Source of the DNA: UBA3792 sp964426415
GTDB lineage: Bacteria; Bacillota; Clostridia; Christensenellales; CAG-138
DNA length: 53,246 bases
Reading direction: 5' to 3'
Assembly (NCBI GenBank): GCA_964426415.1
Contig: CAYRQM010000007.1
Location: 1 to 53,246, forward strand
The notes under the pieces were generated by a model that saw nothing but the letters and a program-made list of their open reading frames with translations, was not told the DNA's origin and searched no databases. Made by a program: the position numbers and the translations under genes. Positions within the stretch are counted from its first letter, which is position 1; each line of letters opens with the position of its first letter. Positions 26,062 to 33,738 of the stretch are shown in pieces.

Positions 26062-26901
26062 ATGCTTCGAATCAGCGCGGACAGCACCTGCGACCTTTCG
26101 CAGGAGCTCATCGAAAAATACGACGTCGGCATTACGCCGCTTTACATTGTGATGGACGGCAAGTCCTATCGGGACGCCATCGAGGTCACGCCGGACGACG
26201 TGTACGCCTATGTGGATCGTGCCAAAAAGATTCCGTCCACCGCCGCCATCAACGTGGACGAATACCTTGCCTACTTTGGCGAACAGTTGAAGACCCATGA
26301 CGGCATCGTCCATTTTTGCATCAGCAGCGAGATGTCCTCCTGCTACCAAAACGCGTGCATCGCGGCACGCGAATTCGACAACGTGTTCGTGTGCGATTCG
26401 CGCAACCTGTCCACGGGCATTGGGCATTTGGTGCTGATTGCCGCCGAGCTTGCCGCAAAGGGCAAGACGGCAAAAGAGATTTTCGACGTGGTGGAAGCCC
26501 GCAAAGACAAGCTGGACGTCAGCTTCGTGCTGGACACGCTGCGCTATCTCAGCTTGGGCGGTCGCTGCAGCTCGCTGATGGCGCTGGGCGCAAACCTGCT
26601 CAACATCAAGCCGTCCATCCAAGTGGCAAACGGCAAGATGGGCGTCTCCAAAAAGTATCGCTGCTCGTTCGACCGCGCCGTGGTGCGCTACATCAACGAT
26701 AAGTTAGCCGAGCCCGACACGGTCGATCCGTTCCGCATCTTCATCACCGATTCGGGCTGTACCGAAGCCATCAAGGACGCGGCGGAAGAAGCCGTCCGCG
26801 CCGCAGTGCCCTTTGCCGAGATCTACCACACCCGTGCGGGCTGCACCATCTCCAACCATTGCGGCCCCAACTGCATCGGCATTCTATTCTTCCGAAAGTA
26901 A
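26062..26901 (+). CDS. DegV-family fatty-acid-binding protein
   Basis: A 279-residue DegV protein. In Gram-positive bacteria such proteins (FakB) present fatty acids to the kinase FakA for phosphorylation and phospholipid synthesis. RISADSTCDLS, PSTAAINVDEYLAYF, CISSEMSSCYQNA, DSRNLSTGIGHLVL and LDTLRYLSLGGRCSSL are family motifs, with the S/T residues that contact the carboxylate and phosphate. AGGAGGAATCC precedes the ATG. It has its own upstream region after the ispE-unit terminator. The 3' end runs into repeat DNA with no obvious terminator. Confidence 0.9.
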   Translation: MLRISADSTCDLSQELIEKYDVGITPLYIVMDGKSYRDAIEVTPDDVYAYVDRAKKIPSTAAINVDEYLAYFGEQLKTHDGIVHFCISSEMSSCYQNACIAAREFDNVFVCDSRNLSTGIGHLVLIAAELAAKGKTAKEIFDVVEARKDKLDVSFVLDTLRYLSLGGRCSSLMALGANLLNIKPSIQVANGKMGVSKKYRCSFDRAVVRYINDKLAEPDTVDPFRIFITDSGCTEAIKDAAEEAVRAAVPFAEIYHTRAGCTISNHCGPNCIGILFFRK

Positions 26902-26947
26902 GAGAATTGCACAACAACGGGACGGCTCTCGTCGCCATGTACTTCGC

Positions 26948-27117
26948 TTTGTTCGCAACGGCTCCTTCGGCTTTGCCTCATCCGCCATTGCGCACCCGCT
27001 CCGTCATGGCTCCTCTCCGCAAAAGGTCACGCTTGCTTCGGCTACGCCCTTGTAAACGCGGGCGTTACGCCTTTCGCTTCGCTACCAACCTTTTGCGGGC
27101 AACCCACGTACACGGAT
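26948..27117. repeat. Long intergenic element, inverted copy of 23695-23865
   Basis: The reverse complement matches 23695-23865 closely, including the CAAAAGGTTGGTAGCGAAGC and GTGACCTTTTGCGGAGAGGA segments. The remaining bases between the degV stop and 27285 are also repeat-derived; I see no gene there. Confidence 0.75.
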
Positions 27118-27146
27118 TTCGGGAAAGCAACGCGAAAACCGCTCAT

Positions 27147-27220
27147 GTCATCCTGAGCTTCTGCGAAGGATCTCGCACGCAAGCAGGAGATTCTTCCTTG
27201 CTTCGCTTCGTCAGAATGAC
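27147..27220. repeat. Dispersed palindromic repeat, family A (inverted)
   Basis: Runs from GTCATCCTGAGC to GTCAGAATGAC in the same orientation as the copy at 83-158. It lies just beyond the broken end of the ABC exporter remnant. Confidence 0.75.
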
Positions 27221-27285
27221 AACACGAGACGGAAAACATACGGATTTGTTGACATTTTCGTTGGAAAACCCGTGTACAAGATAAT

Positions 27286-27981
27286 TCAGGTTGCTTGGAG
27301 TTCTTCGCGCGACTCTGGGAAGGTTCGGGCCGGCTTCGCAGGGAGCGCAGTGACCGAGAAGCCGCACAGGCTGTCCTTCAACACGCCCAAGAAGCTGTCG
27401 TTGCGCTTGGAAACCTGCTGCTCCGCCTTCGGGAGCAGATTGCCCGTCAGCAGCGACGATACCAGCGGCAGCAGCGTCAGCCCCACGGCAATCAGCGTCA
27501 AAAGCGGGCTGTAATAGAGCATCAGCGCCAACGCGCCCAGTCCGGTTCCCAAGCTCGTGACCAGCGTGAACACTTGCGAAAGGTAGTTGCTCTCGATGCT
27601 GTTCACGTCGTTGGACAGCGCGGAAAGATAGGTGGACGTGTTTTCGGCAGAGAACGCCGCCATGCCCTTTTGCAGCAGCGCGGCAAACGCTTCCTCTTTA
27701 TATTGTCGCATGGCACGCTGCAAAAAGCGCGGAAAAAACACCACTTCCGTCAGGCAAAGCAGCAGCAGTCCGCCCACGATGATCGCGGATAAAATGGCAA
27801 GCTGCAAAATCGACAGCGTCTGCGCGCCGCCTGTGGTCACGTCAATCAGCTGCTGCATCAGCCACGCAATCACCAGATTGATTGCCACAAACAGCGCCGT
27901 GGACGCCATGCTCAACGCATAGTTCCAACGATTGCCGCGGCAAAACGCTTTGGTCAGCGCTTTCATTTGATTATGCTTCAC
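27286..27981 (-). pseudogene. Truncated ABC exporter, membrane domain only
   Basis: The 231-residue product begins with GTG at 27981, which has AAGGAGG 7 nt upstream and overlaps the regulator's stop. It reads like the six-helix membrane domain of an ABC exporter (ALSMASTALFVAINLVIAWL, LSNDVNSIESNYL, LVSSLLTGNL) up to LGVLKDSLCGFSV. There homology stops: a foreign tail of about 20 residues follows and then a stop. The ATPase domain (Walker A, signature, Walker B) is entirely missing, and dispersed repeats begin directly after, so a repeat-associated deletion is likely. It could still make a membrane protein, but not a working transporter on its own. Confidence 0.7.
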
Positions 27982-29062
27982 GGGACGCCTCCTTGACGGC
28001 TTGCCAGATGGCGACAAGCTGCGGCAGCTCGTCACGAACTCCCTGTACCATCTTTTCAATGCCCGCCATGGCGGTCTCGCCGAAATCGTCCGCGACGTTG
28101 GCGTTGGGCAATTCGTCCAAATAGCGAATGCCGTCCACACCGAATACGGGCGATGCGTCAAACCGCAGCGCCGCTTGCCGCGCTTGCTGCAAATAGGACT
28201 TCGCCGCGTCCGCCTGCCCGTCCTGCATGGACAGCACCGCCGACGTGGTCAAAAGCACCACGTCCGTCTTGACCAAGTAGGAGATACGGTTGGGCTGCTG
28301 CAGCGCATTGGTAAACGTGCGCACCGTCTGCAACAGCGCCAACGCTTCCCGATACTGCTTTTGCTTCGCATAGACGTTGGAAAACCCGACGCTGCTGTTG
28401 ATCAGCGAGGCGATATTGTCCAAGAGCGCATCGGAAAGATACCGCAGCGCCTCCTTTTCCCGCCCCGATTCGTTCGAGAGAATCATGCCGATGTTTCCGT
28501 CGTTGATGCCGTCCGCATTGTTCTTTTTCAGCTCCGCAAGCGCCAAATCCGTCTCGCCCAACTGCAAATGCAGCTGTGCGATGTCGTTGCGAATGGACAG
28601 CTCGTGGATGTCTTCGTCGGTGTTCTGCGCAATCAGCAGCAACGATTGCTCAAACAGCACCAACCCGCGTCGATTGGCTGCCGCGTCGCCGTGCTCAAAC
28701 CCGAATCGCGCATACAGCCACGCACTGCGATAGACGAGGGGGAAGCTATTGGGATATTTTTGCAGCGATTGCTCCGCAAACGCCATGCCCTCTTGATACT
28801 GCTTCGCCTTGCCGAACGCCCGCAGCCGATTGACGGCGGCGCCCATGCTGCCCGCCTCCCAGCCGTAGCCCAGCAAAACGTCCACCGACGTTTCAAAAAA
28901 CTGCGCCAGCGAGACAATCAGCAACAAATCCGGCGCCGAACCGCCCTGCTCCCACTTGGACACGGCGCCGATGGAAACGCCCATCGCCTCCGCAAGCTGC
29001 TCTTGGGTCAGGTGCCGTTCCTTCCGCATCATGCGGATGTTTTCTGCAATCTTGAGCTCCAC
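27971..29062 (-). CDS. XRE-family regulator with TPR-like C-terminal region
   Basis: A 363-residue protein. Residues 1-60 are a helix-turn-helix domain (MRKERHLTQEQLAEAMGVSI then GAVSKWEQG) of the XRE/Cro type. Residues about 70-340 are helical repeats with TPR-like pairs (for example AFGKAKQYQEGMAFAEQSL and VYAKQKQYREALALLQTV), as in Rgg/PlcR-like or ABC-linked sensor regulators that may bind a peptide. Start is GTG at 29062 with AAAGGAGG 8 nt before. It overlaps the ABC exporter remnant, so it probably regulated that transporter. A TATACT motif about 25 nt upstream of the GTG may be its -10. Confidence 0.85.
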   Translation of the reverse strand: MELKIAENIRMMRKERHLTQEQLAEAMGVSIGAVSKWEQGGSAPDLLLIVSLAQFFETSVDVLLGYGWEAGSMGAAVNRLRAFGKAKQYQEGMAFAEQSLQKYPNSFPLVYRSAWLYARFGFEHGDAAANRRGLVLFEQSLLLIAQNTDEDIHELSIRNDIAQLHLQLGETDLALAELKKNNADGINDGNIGMILSNESGREKEALRYLSDALLDNIASLINSSVGFSNVYAKQKQYREALALLQTVRTFTNALQQPNRISYLVKTDVVLLTTSAVLSMQDGQADAAKSYLQQARQAALRFDASPVFGVDGIRYLDELPNANVADDFGETAMAGIEKMVQGVRDELPQLVAIWQAVKEASREA

Positions 29063-29174
29063 CTTGGGAACCTCCTTTGGTTGGTACCACCAGTATAGCG
29101 CCTTTCACCGTCCAATTGCATCCCCCGTTTGTAGAATCGGTAGAATGTTTTCTCAACCGTTGGTTGAATTTGGA

Positions 29175-29203
29175 CAAAAAAGACGCCGTGAGAGATACGG
29201 CGT
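29175..29203 (-). terminator. Terminator of the DUF3795-tag-GNAT operon
   Basis: On the minus strand a 7-bp stem ACGCCGT/ACGGCGT (29203-29183) with a 7-nt loop is followed by CTTTTTTG. It lies about 65 nt after the GNAT stop. Confidence 0.75.
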
Positions 29204-29267
29204 GTAGATTGAAAGAGGAAAGGGTACAACCCGTGTAAGGAACGGTGCAGGCAAGATGCGTGCAGCG

Positions 29268-29732
29268 TTATTCTTCTACAAAATGATGCACATACATGCG
29301 GCTCATCGTCGGTTCGTCGTCGCCCTGCACAAGGCAGAGAAACGACCAGCCGTAACGCTCATAAAAGGCGGTGTGGTCGGTGAGCAGATACAGCGTATCG
29401 ACGCCGTGATCGTGCGCGTCCTGCGCGACGCGTGCAAGCAGCCTGCCCGCGACGCCTTGCTTGCGGCAATCCGGCTCTACAAAGACGGCGCACACGTTGG
29501 GTGTCAGGTCAGGGCGGTCGTGAAAATCGTTTGCAATCAAGCCCAGTCCGCCGACGATGCGATTGCCGTCCATGCAGACGTACCATTGCGGAACGGCTGT
29601 GGCGGTCAGGCTTTCTTCCATGCTTTCGCGGTAGGCTTCTTGGGGCACGCCCCACTTTTGGTGAAACCAAGCGGCGGCGTATTCCAAGAGCGCGGGTGCG
29701 CCTTGGATGCAGAGGATGCGGGAGACATTCAT
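29268..29732 (-). CDS. GNAT-family N-acetyltransferase
   Basis: A 154-residue acetyltransferase. Visible elements are the central strand IVGGLGLIANDFHDRPDLTP, the CoA loop VEPDCRKQGVAGRLL and the C-terminal LLTDHTAFYERYGW, which is typical of small GNATs acting on amino acids or antibiotics. Substrate unknown. The start overlaps the tag stop as ATGA, with GAAAGGA 7 nt before it, so it is the last gene of a three-gene operon. The terminator at 29203-29175 follows. Confidence 0.87.
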   Translation of the reverse strand: MNVSRILCIQGAPALLEYAAAWFHQKWGVPQEAYRESMEESLTATAVPQWYVCMDGNRIVGGLGLIANDFHDRPDLTPNVCAVFVEPDCRKQGVAGRLLARVAQDAHDHGVDTLYLLTDHTAFYERYGWSFLCLVQGDDEPTMSRMYVHHFVEE

Positions 29733-30310
29733 TGGACGTCCTTTCGCGCATATTTGAATGCGCACGTTTCGAGGTGGTCGTTGCAGACGCCGATGGCCTG
29801 CAGATAGGAATAAACGATCACGGGCCCGACAAAGCGGAACCCGCGGGCGATCAAATCGGCGCTGACCCGTTCGGACAGCGGCGAGCGCGTTGGCACGTCC
29901 GATAGCGCGGCGGGATGATGCACCTCGGGCACGCCGGAAGAAAATTGCCAAATATAGGCGTCAAAGCTGCCAAAGCGCTGCTGCACCGCAAGGAACGCTT
30001 GGGCGTTTTGCACCACGGCGTCAATTTTGCGGCGATTGCGGATGATGCGCGGATCGAGATACAGCGCGTCCTTTTTGGCTTGGTCGTAGGCGGCGACGCG
30101 CACGGGGTCAAACTGATCGAAGGCGGCGCGGATGCCCGCTTCGCGCTTGAGAATCAGCGCCCAAGACAGCCCCGCCTGCATCCCTTCCAAGCACAGCATG
30201 GCAAACAGCTCACGGTCGTCGTGCAGCGGCACGCACCAACGCGTGTCGTGGTATTCGCGTTCCGCTTCGGTGCGCATCTCCCAACCGCAGCGCAAAAGAG
30301 CGTCGGTCAT
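29729..30310 (-). CDS. tag: DNA-3-methyladenine glycosylase I
   Basis: A 193-residue TagI enzyme that removes 3-methyladenine from alkylated DNA. RCGWEMRTEAEREYHDTRWC contains the family's N-terminal C-x-W and the conserved YHD-x2-W; LCLEGMQAGLSWALILKRE carries the catalytic glutamate region; and the C-terminal FVGPVIVYSYLQAIGVCNDH supplies the zinc-binding H and C with the N-terminal residues. Both its start and its stop overlap neighbours by ATGA, tying it to the DUF3795 protein and the GNAT. Confidence 0.93.
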   Translation of the reverse strand: MTDALLRCGWEMRTEAEREYHDTRWCVPLHDDRELFAMLCLEGMQAGLSWALILKREAGIRAAFDQFDPVRVAAYDQAKKDALYLDPRIIRNRRKIDAVVQNAQAFLAVQQRFGSFDAYIWQFSSGVPEVHHPAALSDVPTRSPLSERVSADLIARGFRFVGPVIVYSYLQAIGVCNDHLETCAFKYARKDVQ

Positions 30311-30684
30311 GGGTCGCTTGCCTCCGTTTCGAGGAGGGCAAGGATGGCTTGCGGGTCGTCCAAATCGTAATCGCCCACGATGCCCGCCCGATGATAGACG
30401 ACGCCGTTCTGCTCGTTGCGCGCAAGGCAGTCCAACAGCCGTTCCGTGCCGTAACGCTTCGCAAACAGGGTAAAGGCGTACGGCTTGGGCTTGGATAGAA
30501 TGCCGTTTCGGCAAACGTCGCCGCAGGCAAAACAGCCCGCCAGCCCCTTTTCTTGGGAGCAGCGGCGATTATGACACCACGCATGGTCGGCGCACCCGTC
30601 ATCGCGGCAGCCGTCGCAATGGTCGTTTTCGCTGCACAGGCAGCAAGCCAGCCCGCAGCGTGCGATTCCAAGTTCTCGTTTCAT
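30307..30684 (-). CDS. DUF3795-like cysteine-rich protein
   Basis: A 125-residue protein. Its N-terminal half is full of cysteines (GLACCLCSENDHCDGCRDDG then CADHAWCHNRRC and GCFACGDVC), as in the DUF3795 family of putative zinc-binding proteins. The second half (SKPKPYAFTLFAKRYGTERL) is the usual conserved helix region. Function unknown. AAAGGA lies 5 nt before the ATG. It is the first gene of the operon with tag; the 60-bp repeat array lies directly upstream and would be transcribed as leader if the promoter is beyond it. Confidence 0.75.
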   Translation of the reverse strand: MKRELGIARCGLACCLCSENDHCDGCRDDGCADHAWCHNRRCSQEKGLAGCFACGDVCRNGILSKPKPYAFTLFAKRYGTERLLDCLARNEQNGVVYHRAGIVGDYDLDDPQAILALLETEASDP

Positions 30685-30701
30685 AAGTTCCTTTCTGACG
30701 C

Positions 30702-31136
30702 GTCATTCTGAGGCACGAAGTGCCGAAGAATCTCCCATGTACGCGCACCCGCCCATGCGTTGTCATTCTGAGGTACAAAGTACAGAAGAATCTTCCATGT
30801 ACGTGCAACCGCCCATGCGTTGCCATTCTGAGGTACAAAGTACAGAAGAATCTTCCATGTACGTGCAACCGCCCATGCGTTGTCATTCTGACGAAGCGGA
30901 GCGAGGAAGAATCTCCCATGTACGCGCACCCGCCCATGCGTTGTCATTCTGAGGCGAAGTGCCGAAGAATCTTTTTTGTAAGCGTACCCGCCCATGCGTT
31001 GCCATTCTGAGGTACAAAGTACAGAAGAATCTTCCATGTACGTGCAACCGCCCATGTGTTGTCATTCTGACGAAGCGAAGCGAGGAAGAATCTCTCGCTT
31101 GCGTGCGAGATCCTTCGGCTTTGCCTCAGGATGACA
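30702..31136. repeat. Seven-unit 60-bp tandem array ending in a full family A palindrome
   Basis: Units start at 30702, 30762, 30822, 30882, 30943, 31001 and 31061, a period of 58-61 bp. Each begins G(T/C)CATTCTGA, contains GAAGAATCT and ends CCGCCCATGCGTT. Three left-arm variants alternate (GGCACGAAGTGCC, GGTACAAAGTACA, GACGAAGCGAAGCGAGG). Only the last unit continues into the right arm ending CCTCAGGATGAC. The array has no unique spacers, so it is not CRISPR. Confidence 0.88.
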
Positions 31137-31162
31137 GACGGACGTTTTTGCGTCCCTTCCCA

Positions 31163-31228
31163 CGGGTGTTCCCGCAAAAGGTTGGCAGCGAGGCGAAAGG
31201 CGTAACGCCCACGTTTACAAGGGCGTAC
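31163..31228. repeat. Family C fragment overlapping the end of the HD gene
   Basis: ACGGGTGTTCCCGCAAAAGG followed by TTGGCAGCGAGGCGAAAGGC and CGTAACGCCCACGTTTACAA matches the element at 23695. The stop codon of the HD gene (31217-31215) lies inside it. Confidence 0.7.
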
Positions 31229-31865
31229 TCGTCTCGATCTGCTCCTTGAGCCGCTGATAGAACGCAATCCGAAACTGCAGCCGTTCCTTCCACAGCCGCG
31301 TTGCCGTCGCGGTCGCAAGGGGCGTCGCCAAATACTGTTCCGATCGCGTCAGCACCTTCTCCACATGGACGCGCTTTTCGTCCAAGGTCATGCTGTCGTA
31401 TTGCAGGTAGCGCAGAATGTCGTAAATGCGGTACGCATCGAAGCGGTCAATGTTGTCCGCGTCGGAGATGGTCAACGCGAAGGGCGCGCGTTCGCCCGCA
31501 AAATCCGCCTTGTCGTCCACATGGATGGCAATCCCGTAGCAGATTGCCTCCAGCGTTTCGGGCGCAAGGCCGAACGTTTCCAACAGCGGTCTTGCCATTC
31601 GTGCCGAACGCCGTCCATGCTCCAACACCGCGTCGTCCGAATCGAACGGCAGGCAATACGAAACATCGTGCAGCAGGCAGCCGATGGTCATCGCCTCCGC
31701 GTCCATTCCTTCCGCCTCGGCAATGGCACAGCCGATGTGCGCCACGCGATAGGTGTGTTCCAAACGGTACGCCTTCGCGTCGGGATGCGCCGAAAGGTAA
31801 TCGCTGTCTTGAAAGGCGTCGTTCAAAAAGCGGATCGTGCGTGCGATGCGTTCGGTTCGTTCCAA
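31215..31865 (-). CDS. HD-domain phosphohydrolase
   Basis: A 216-residue HD-superfamily protein. Metal-binding residues appear in EHTYRVAHIG, GCLLHDVSYCLP (the HD pair), HGRRSARMARPLL, and SDADNIDRFDAYRIYDILRY. The last segment is typical of small-molecule or nucleotide phosphohydrolases of this group. The start appears to be TTG at 31865 with GGAGGA 8 nt upstream; no in-frame ATG occurs before the domain. The final few residues (ETSTPL) come from a dispersed repeat that supplies the stop codon, so the native C-terminus may have been replaced. It lies 3 nt after the GyrI-like gene. Confidence 0.82.
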   Translation of the reverse strand: MERTERIARTIRFLNDAFQDSDYLSAHPDAKAYRLEHTYRVAHIGCAIAEAEGMDAEAMTIGCLLHDVSYCLPFDSDDAVLEHGRRSARMARPLLETFGLAPETLEAICYGIAIHVDDKADFAGERAPFALTISDADNIDRFDAYRIYDILRYLQYDSMTLDEKRVHVEKVLTRSEQYLATPLATATATRLWKERLQFRIAFYQRLKEQIETSTPL

Positions 31866-31868
31866 GGC

Positions 31869-32357
31869 TCAGTCCTCCAAATAGATGCCGAAATCCAGCA
31901 CCACGCAGCCCGCCTTGTCGGGACGCAAAAAGCGCGTGCAGTGGTAGCGCTCAACCATCCAACCCTTGTCGGCGGCGTGAAACCCTGCCGTTTCCAGCAT
32001 GCTAAGGCAGCGCTTGGTGGCGTCTTCGCCGTACAGCTCGCCCGTTTCCTCGTGTCCGTACAGATAGCAGACGAACGCCGTGCCCGCTTCGATCGGTACG
32101 GAGTCAAACCCCGCTACGTCGGGCGCGTCCGCGGCTTGAAACACGCCGATGTCGTATTCAAAGCCGTTGCCGTTGCAGCGAATCAAGCCGATGCAGTCGT
32201 CCGCACAACCCACTTTTTCGAACCAATGCTGCTCCATCCACAGCGCCCACTGATCTGAAAAGGTGCCGTTCGCGTTGCGATCCGCATCGGTATAGCGCTT
32301 GCAAATGAGCTTGCGGCGCGGGTATTTTTCGAGTTCGGTTTTGACAATCTTCATCAT
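31869..32357 (-). CDS. GyrI-like small-molecule-binding domain protein
   Basis: A 162-residue stand-alone domain resembling the GyrI-like/AraC effector-binding fold: an N-terminal strand KIVKTELEKYPRRKLICKRY, a central YDIGVFQAADAPDVAGFDSV, then IEAGTAFVCYLYGHEETGEL and a closing VVLDFGIYLED. There is no DNA-binding domain. Such proteins bind or hydrolyse small toxic compounds. Two adjacent ATGs (32357 and 32354) both fit the AAAGGA site; I use the first. Placement between the CmpB-like gene and the HD gene suggests a three-gene unit. Confidence 0.6.
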   Translation of the reverse strand: MMKIVKTELEKYPRRKLICKRYTDADRNANGTFSDQWALWMEQHWFEKVGCADDCIGLIRCNGNGFEYDIGVFQAADAPDVAGFDSVPIEAGTAFVCYLYGHEETGELYGEDATKRCLSMLETAGFHAADKGWMVERYHCTRFLRPDKAGCVVLDFGIYLED

Positions 32358-32387
32358 GGGATTCCTTTCTTGTTCACGCATGAAAAA

Positions 32388-33137
32388 TTAGGAACGCGGT
32401 TTATGCAATTCGCTTGCAAAGGTGCGGATGCGCTGCGCCGATTCCGCAAGCTGCTCCTTGAGGGGGCGGGGCGTGTGCATCAAGAGGAAGAATTTGGCTT
32501 TGCCCGTCTGCTTTTCGGCGTAGGCGCGCACGTCCGCCTTCAGATCCTCATATTTGACCACCAATTCATGCTCCTTTGCAAAGGCGCGAATGGTGGGCAG
32601 CAGCTTGATCGAGTACGCCAAATCCAAGGCGAAGACGCCGTAGAACATCCCAATCACAAAGGAGAACGCCAAATTCTGCGACAGCCACGCAAGGGCTTGA
32701 AGGACGTGCGGATGGATGAGGAAATAGTACAGCGCGGACAGAATCGCCCAAAACACGGTGAAACGTGGGCAGATGATGCCCATGATGTTGCCCTTGCGCT
32801 TGCTGTAATCCCACAGCTTGACCTTGAGCACCTTCTGACAAAACAGCCCCGTCAAAAACTCCACCAGCGTCACGCACAGCGCCATCCCAACAAACAGCAC
32901 CATCTTCTTTAGCCACGGCGTCGCAATGGGCAAAAGCGGCTCGCACGACGCCAACAGATACAGCGCGCACAGGCAAAACCCGTACAACGGCAGGCAGGGC
33001 CCCACCAAGAAGCCCGGATTGATCCACCGCCGCGTCGGATTCGCCGAGGAAAAGAAGCGGCGAAACACCACCTCGATGCACCACCCCAAAAGGCTGCCGA
33101 TGCAAAACAAAAACGCGTACACAAGAATCGTCGGCAT
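32388..33137 (-). CDS. CmpB/DUF1113-family membrane protein (putative ABC transporter permease)
   Basis: A 249-residue membrane protein with about five hydrophobic segments and a charged C-terminal cytoplasmic region of about 70 residues. FCIGSLLGWCIEVVFRRFF, RRWINPGFLVGPCLPLYGFC and LLWDYS-like KLWDYSKRKGNIMGIICPRF are the signatures of the PF06541 family, which is annotated as a putative ABC permease without firm proof. The function is unknown. GGGGGA lies about 5 nt before the ATG, and TATAGT with a 33-nt leader upstream may be the promoter -10. It heads the minus-strand unit with the GyrI-like and HD genes. Confidence 0.78.
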   Translation of the reverse strand: MPTILVYAFLFCIGSLLGWCIEVVFRRFFSSANPTRRWINPGFLVGPCLPLYGFCLCALYLLASCEPLLPIATPWLKKMVLFVGMALCVTLVEFLTGLFCQKVLKVKLWDYSKRKGNIMGIICPRFTVFWAILSALYYFLIHPHVLQALAWLSQNLAFSFVIGMFYGVFALDLAYSIKLLPTIRAFAKEHELVVKYEDLKADVRAYAEKQTGKAKFFLLMHTPRPLKEQLAESAQRIRTFASELHKPRS

Positions 33138-33738
33138 ACGTCCCCCAAAAAATTAACCCAACTTTACTGATACTATACCGCAATCGCGCCGCGCTGACAA
33201 GCGGTTTTTAAGATCGAGCGACCCAAACGCCCGCCGCCGCAAAAAAAATGCCCGCAACCGCCAAAAACACGCTGTTACAGCGACTGCACGCAATATCATA
33301 CAATCGACGCGAATATATATGCGCGGTCGCGTAAGAGAGCCACTTATTTGCCATAATATTTCCTGATAGGAAAGAGACGTTTTTACTTTTATGACAAGTA
33401 TAATAAAAACATAATCATGTTTAATATTGGTATGGATTTTCAGCTAAAATTCAGTTGCAAACGGTATTACGATATGATATGATTCGGATGCGAATTAAGA
33501 CGAAAGTGTTCGAATTTTAGACATTTTTAGGGAGGGTTGTCAACTTCGTTTCACGAATCGGGAGATACGCGTTGTCTTGAGAAACCGTGCGGCGTTTCTC
33601 AAGCGCGATACAGCCGCTCGCTTCCTGCCCCCGCGCTCCGTTCGCGCAGCGCAAGCAAGGCAAGAGTTTAGACACTTCGTTCACCGGCACGATCTCAAAA
33701 GGTATCTTCATTTATTATAGTTCTGGGAGGAACAAACC
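33138..33738. other. 600-bp AT-rich intergenic region with promoter and leader of the first BspA-like gene
   Basis: Between divergent genes. The first 150 bp are GC-rich without recognisable features, 33340-33520 is strongly AT-rich, and 33530-33720 is GC-rich again with a 9-bp hairpin (TTGAGAAAC 33577-33585, GTTTCTCAA 33594-33602). I find no convincing gene; a 64-codon minus-strand frame at 33517-33711 has no ribosome site. Confidence 0.6.
33455..33483 (+). promoter_or_regulatory. Promoter of the first BspA-like gene
   Basis: TTGCAA (33455-33460), 17-nt spacer, TATGAT (33478-33483); predicted start near 33490. That leaves a 249-nt leader before the ATG at 33739, long enough for leader regulation. 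Confidence 0.6.

Noticed and set aside
26910..27285. Small proteins in repeat regions, including those near 23400-23700, 30700-31100 and 51200-51450
   Set aside because: All are translations of dispersed palindromic repeats and appear in several frames on both strands.
30702..31136. CRISPR array
   Set aside because: The period is regular (60 bp), but the whole unit is repeated with no unique spacers and no cas genes are present.
33517..33711. 64-codon minus-strand frame in the leader of the first LRR gene
   Set aside because: No ribosome site and no recognisable sequence; TATAAT lies only 2 nt before its ATG.
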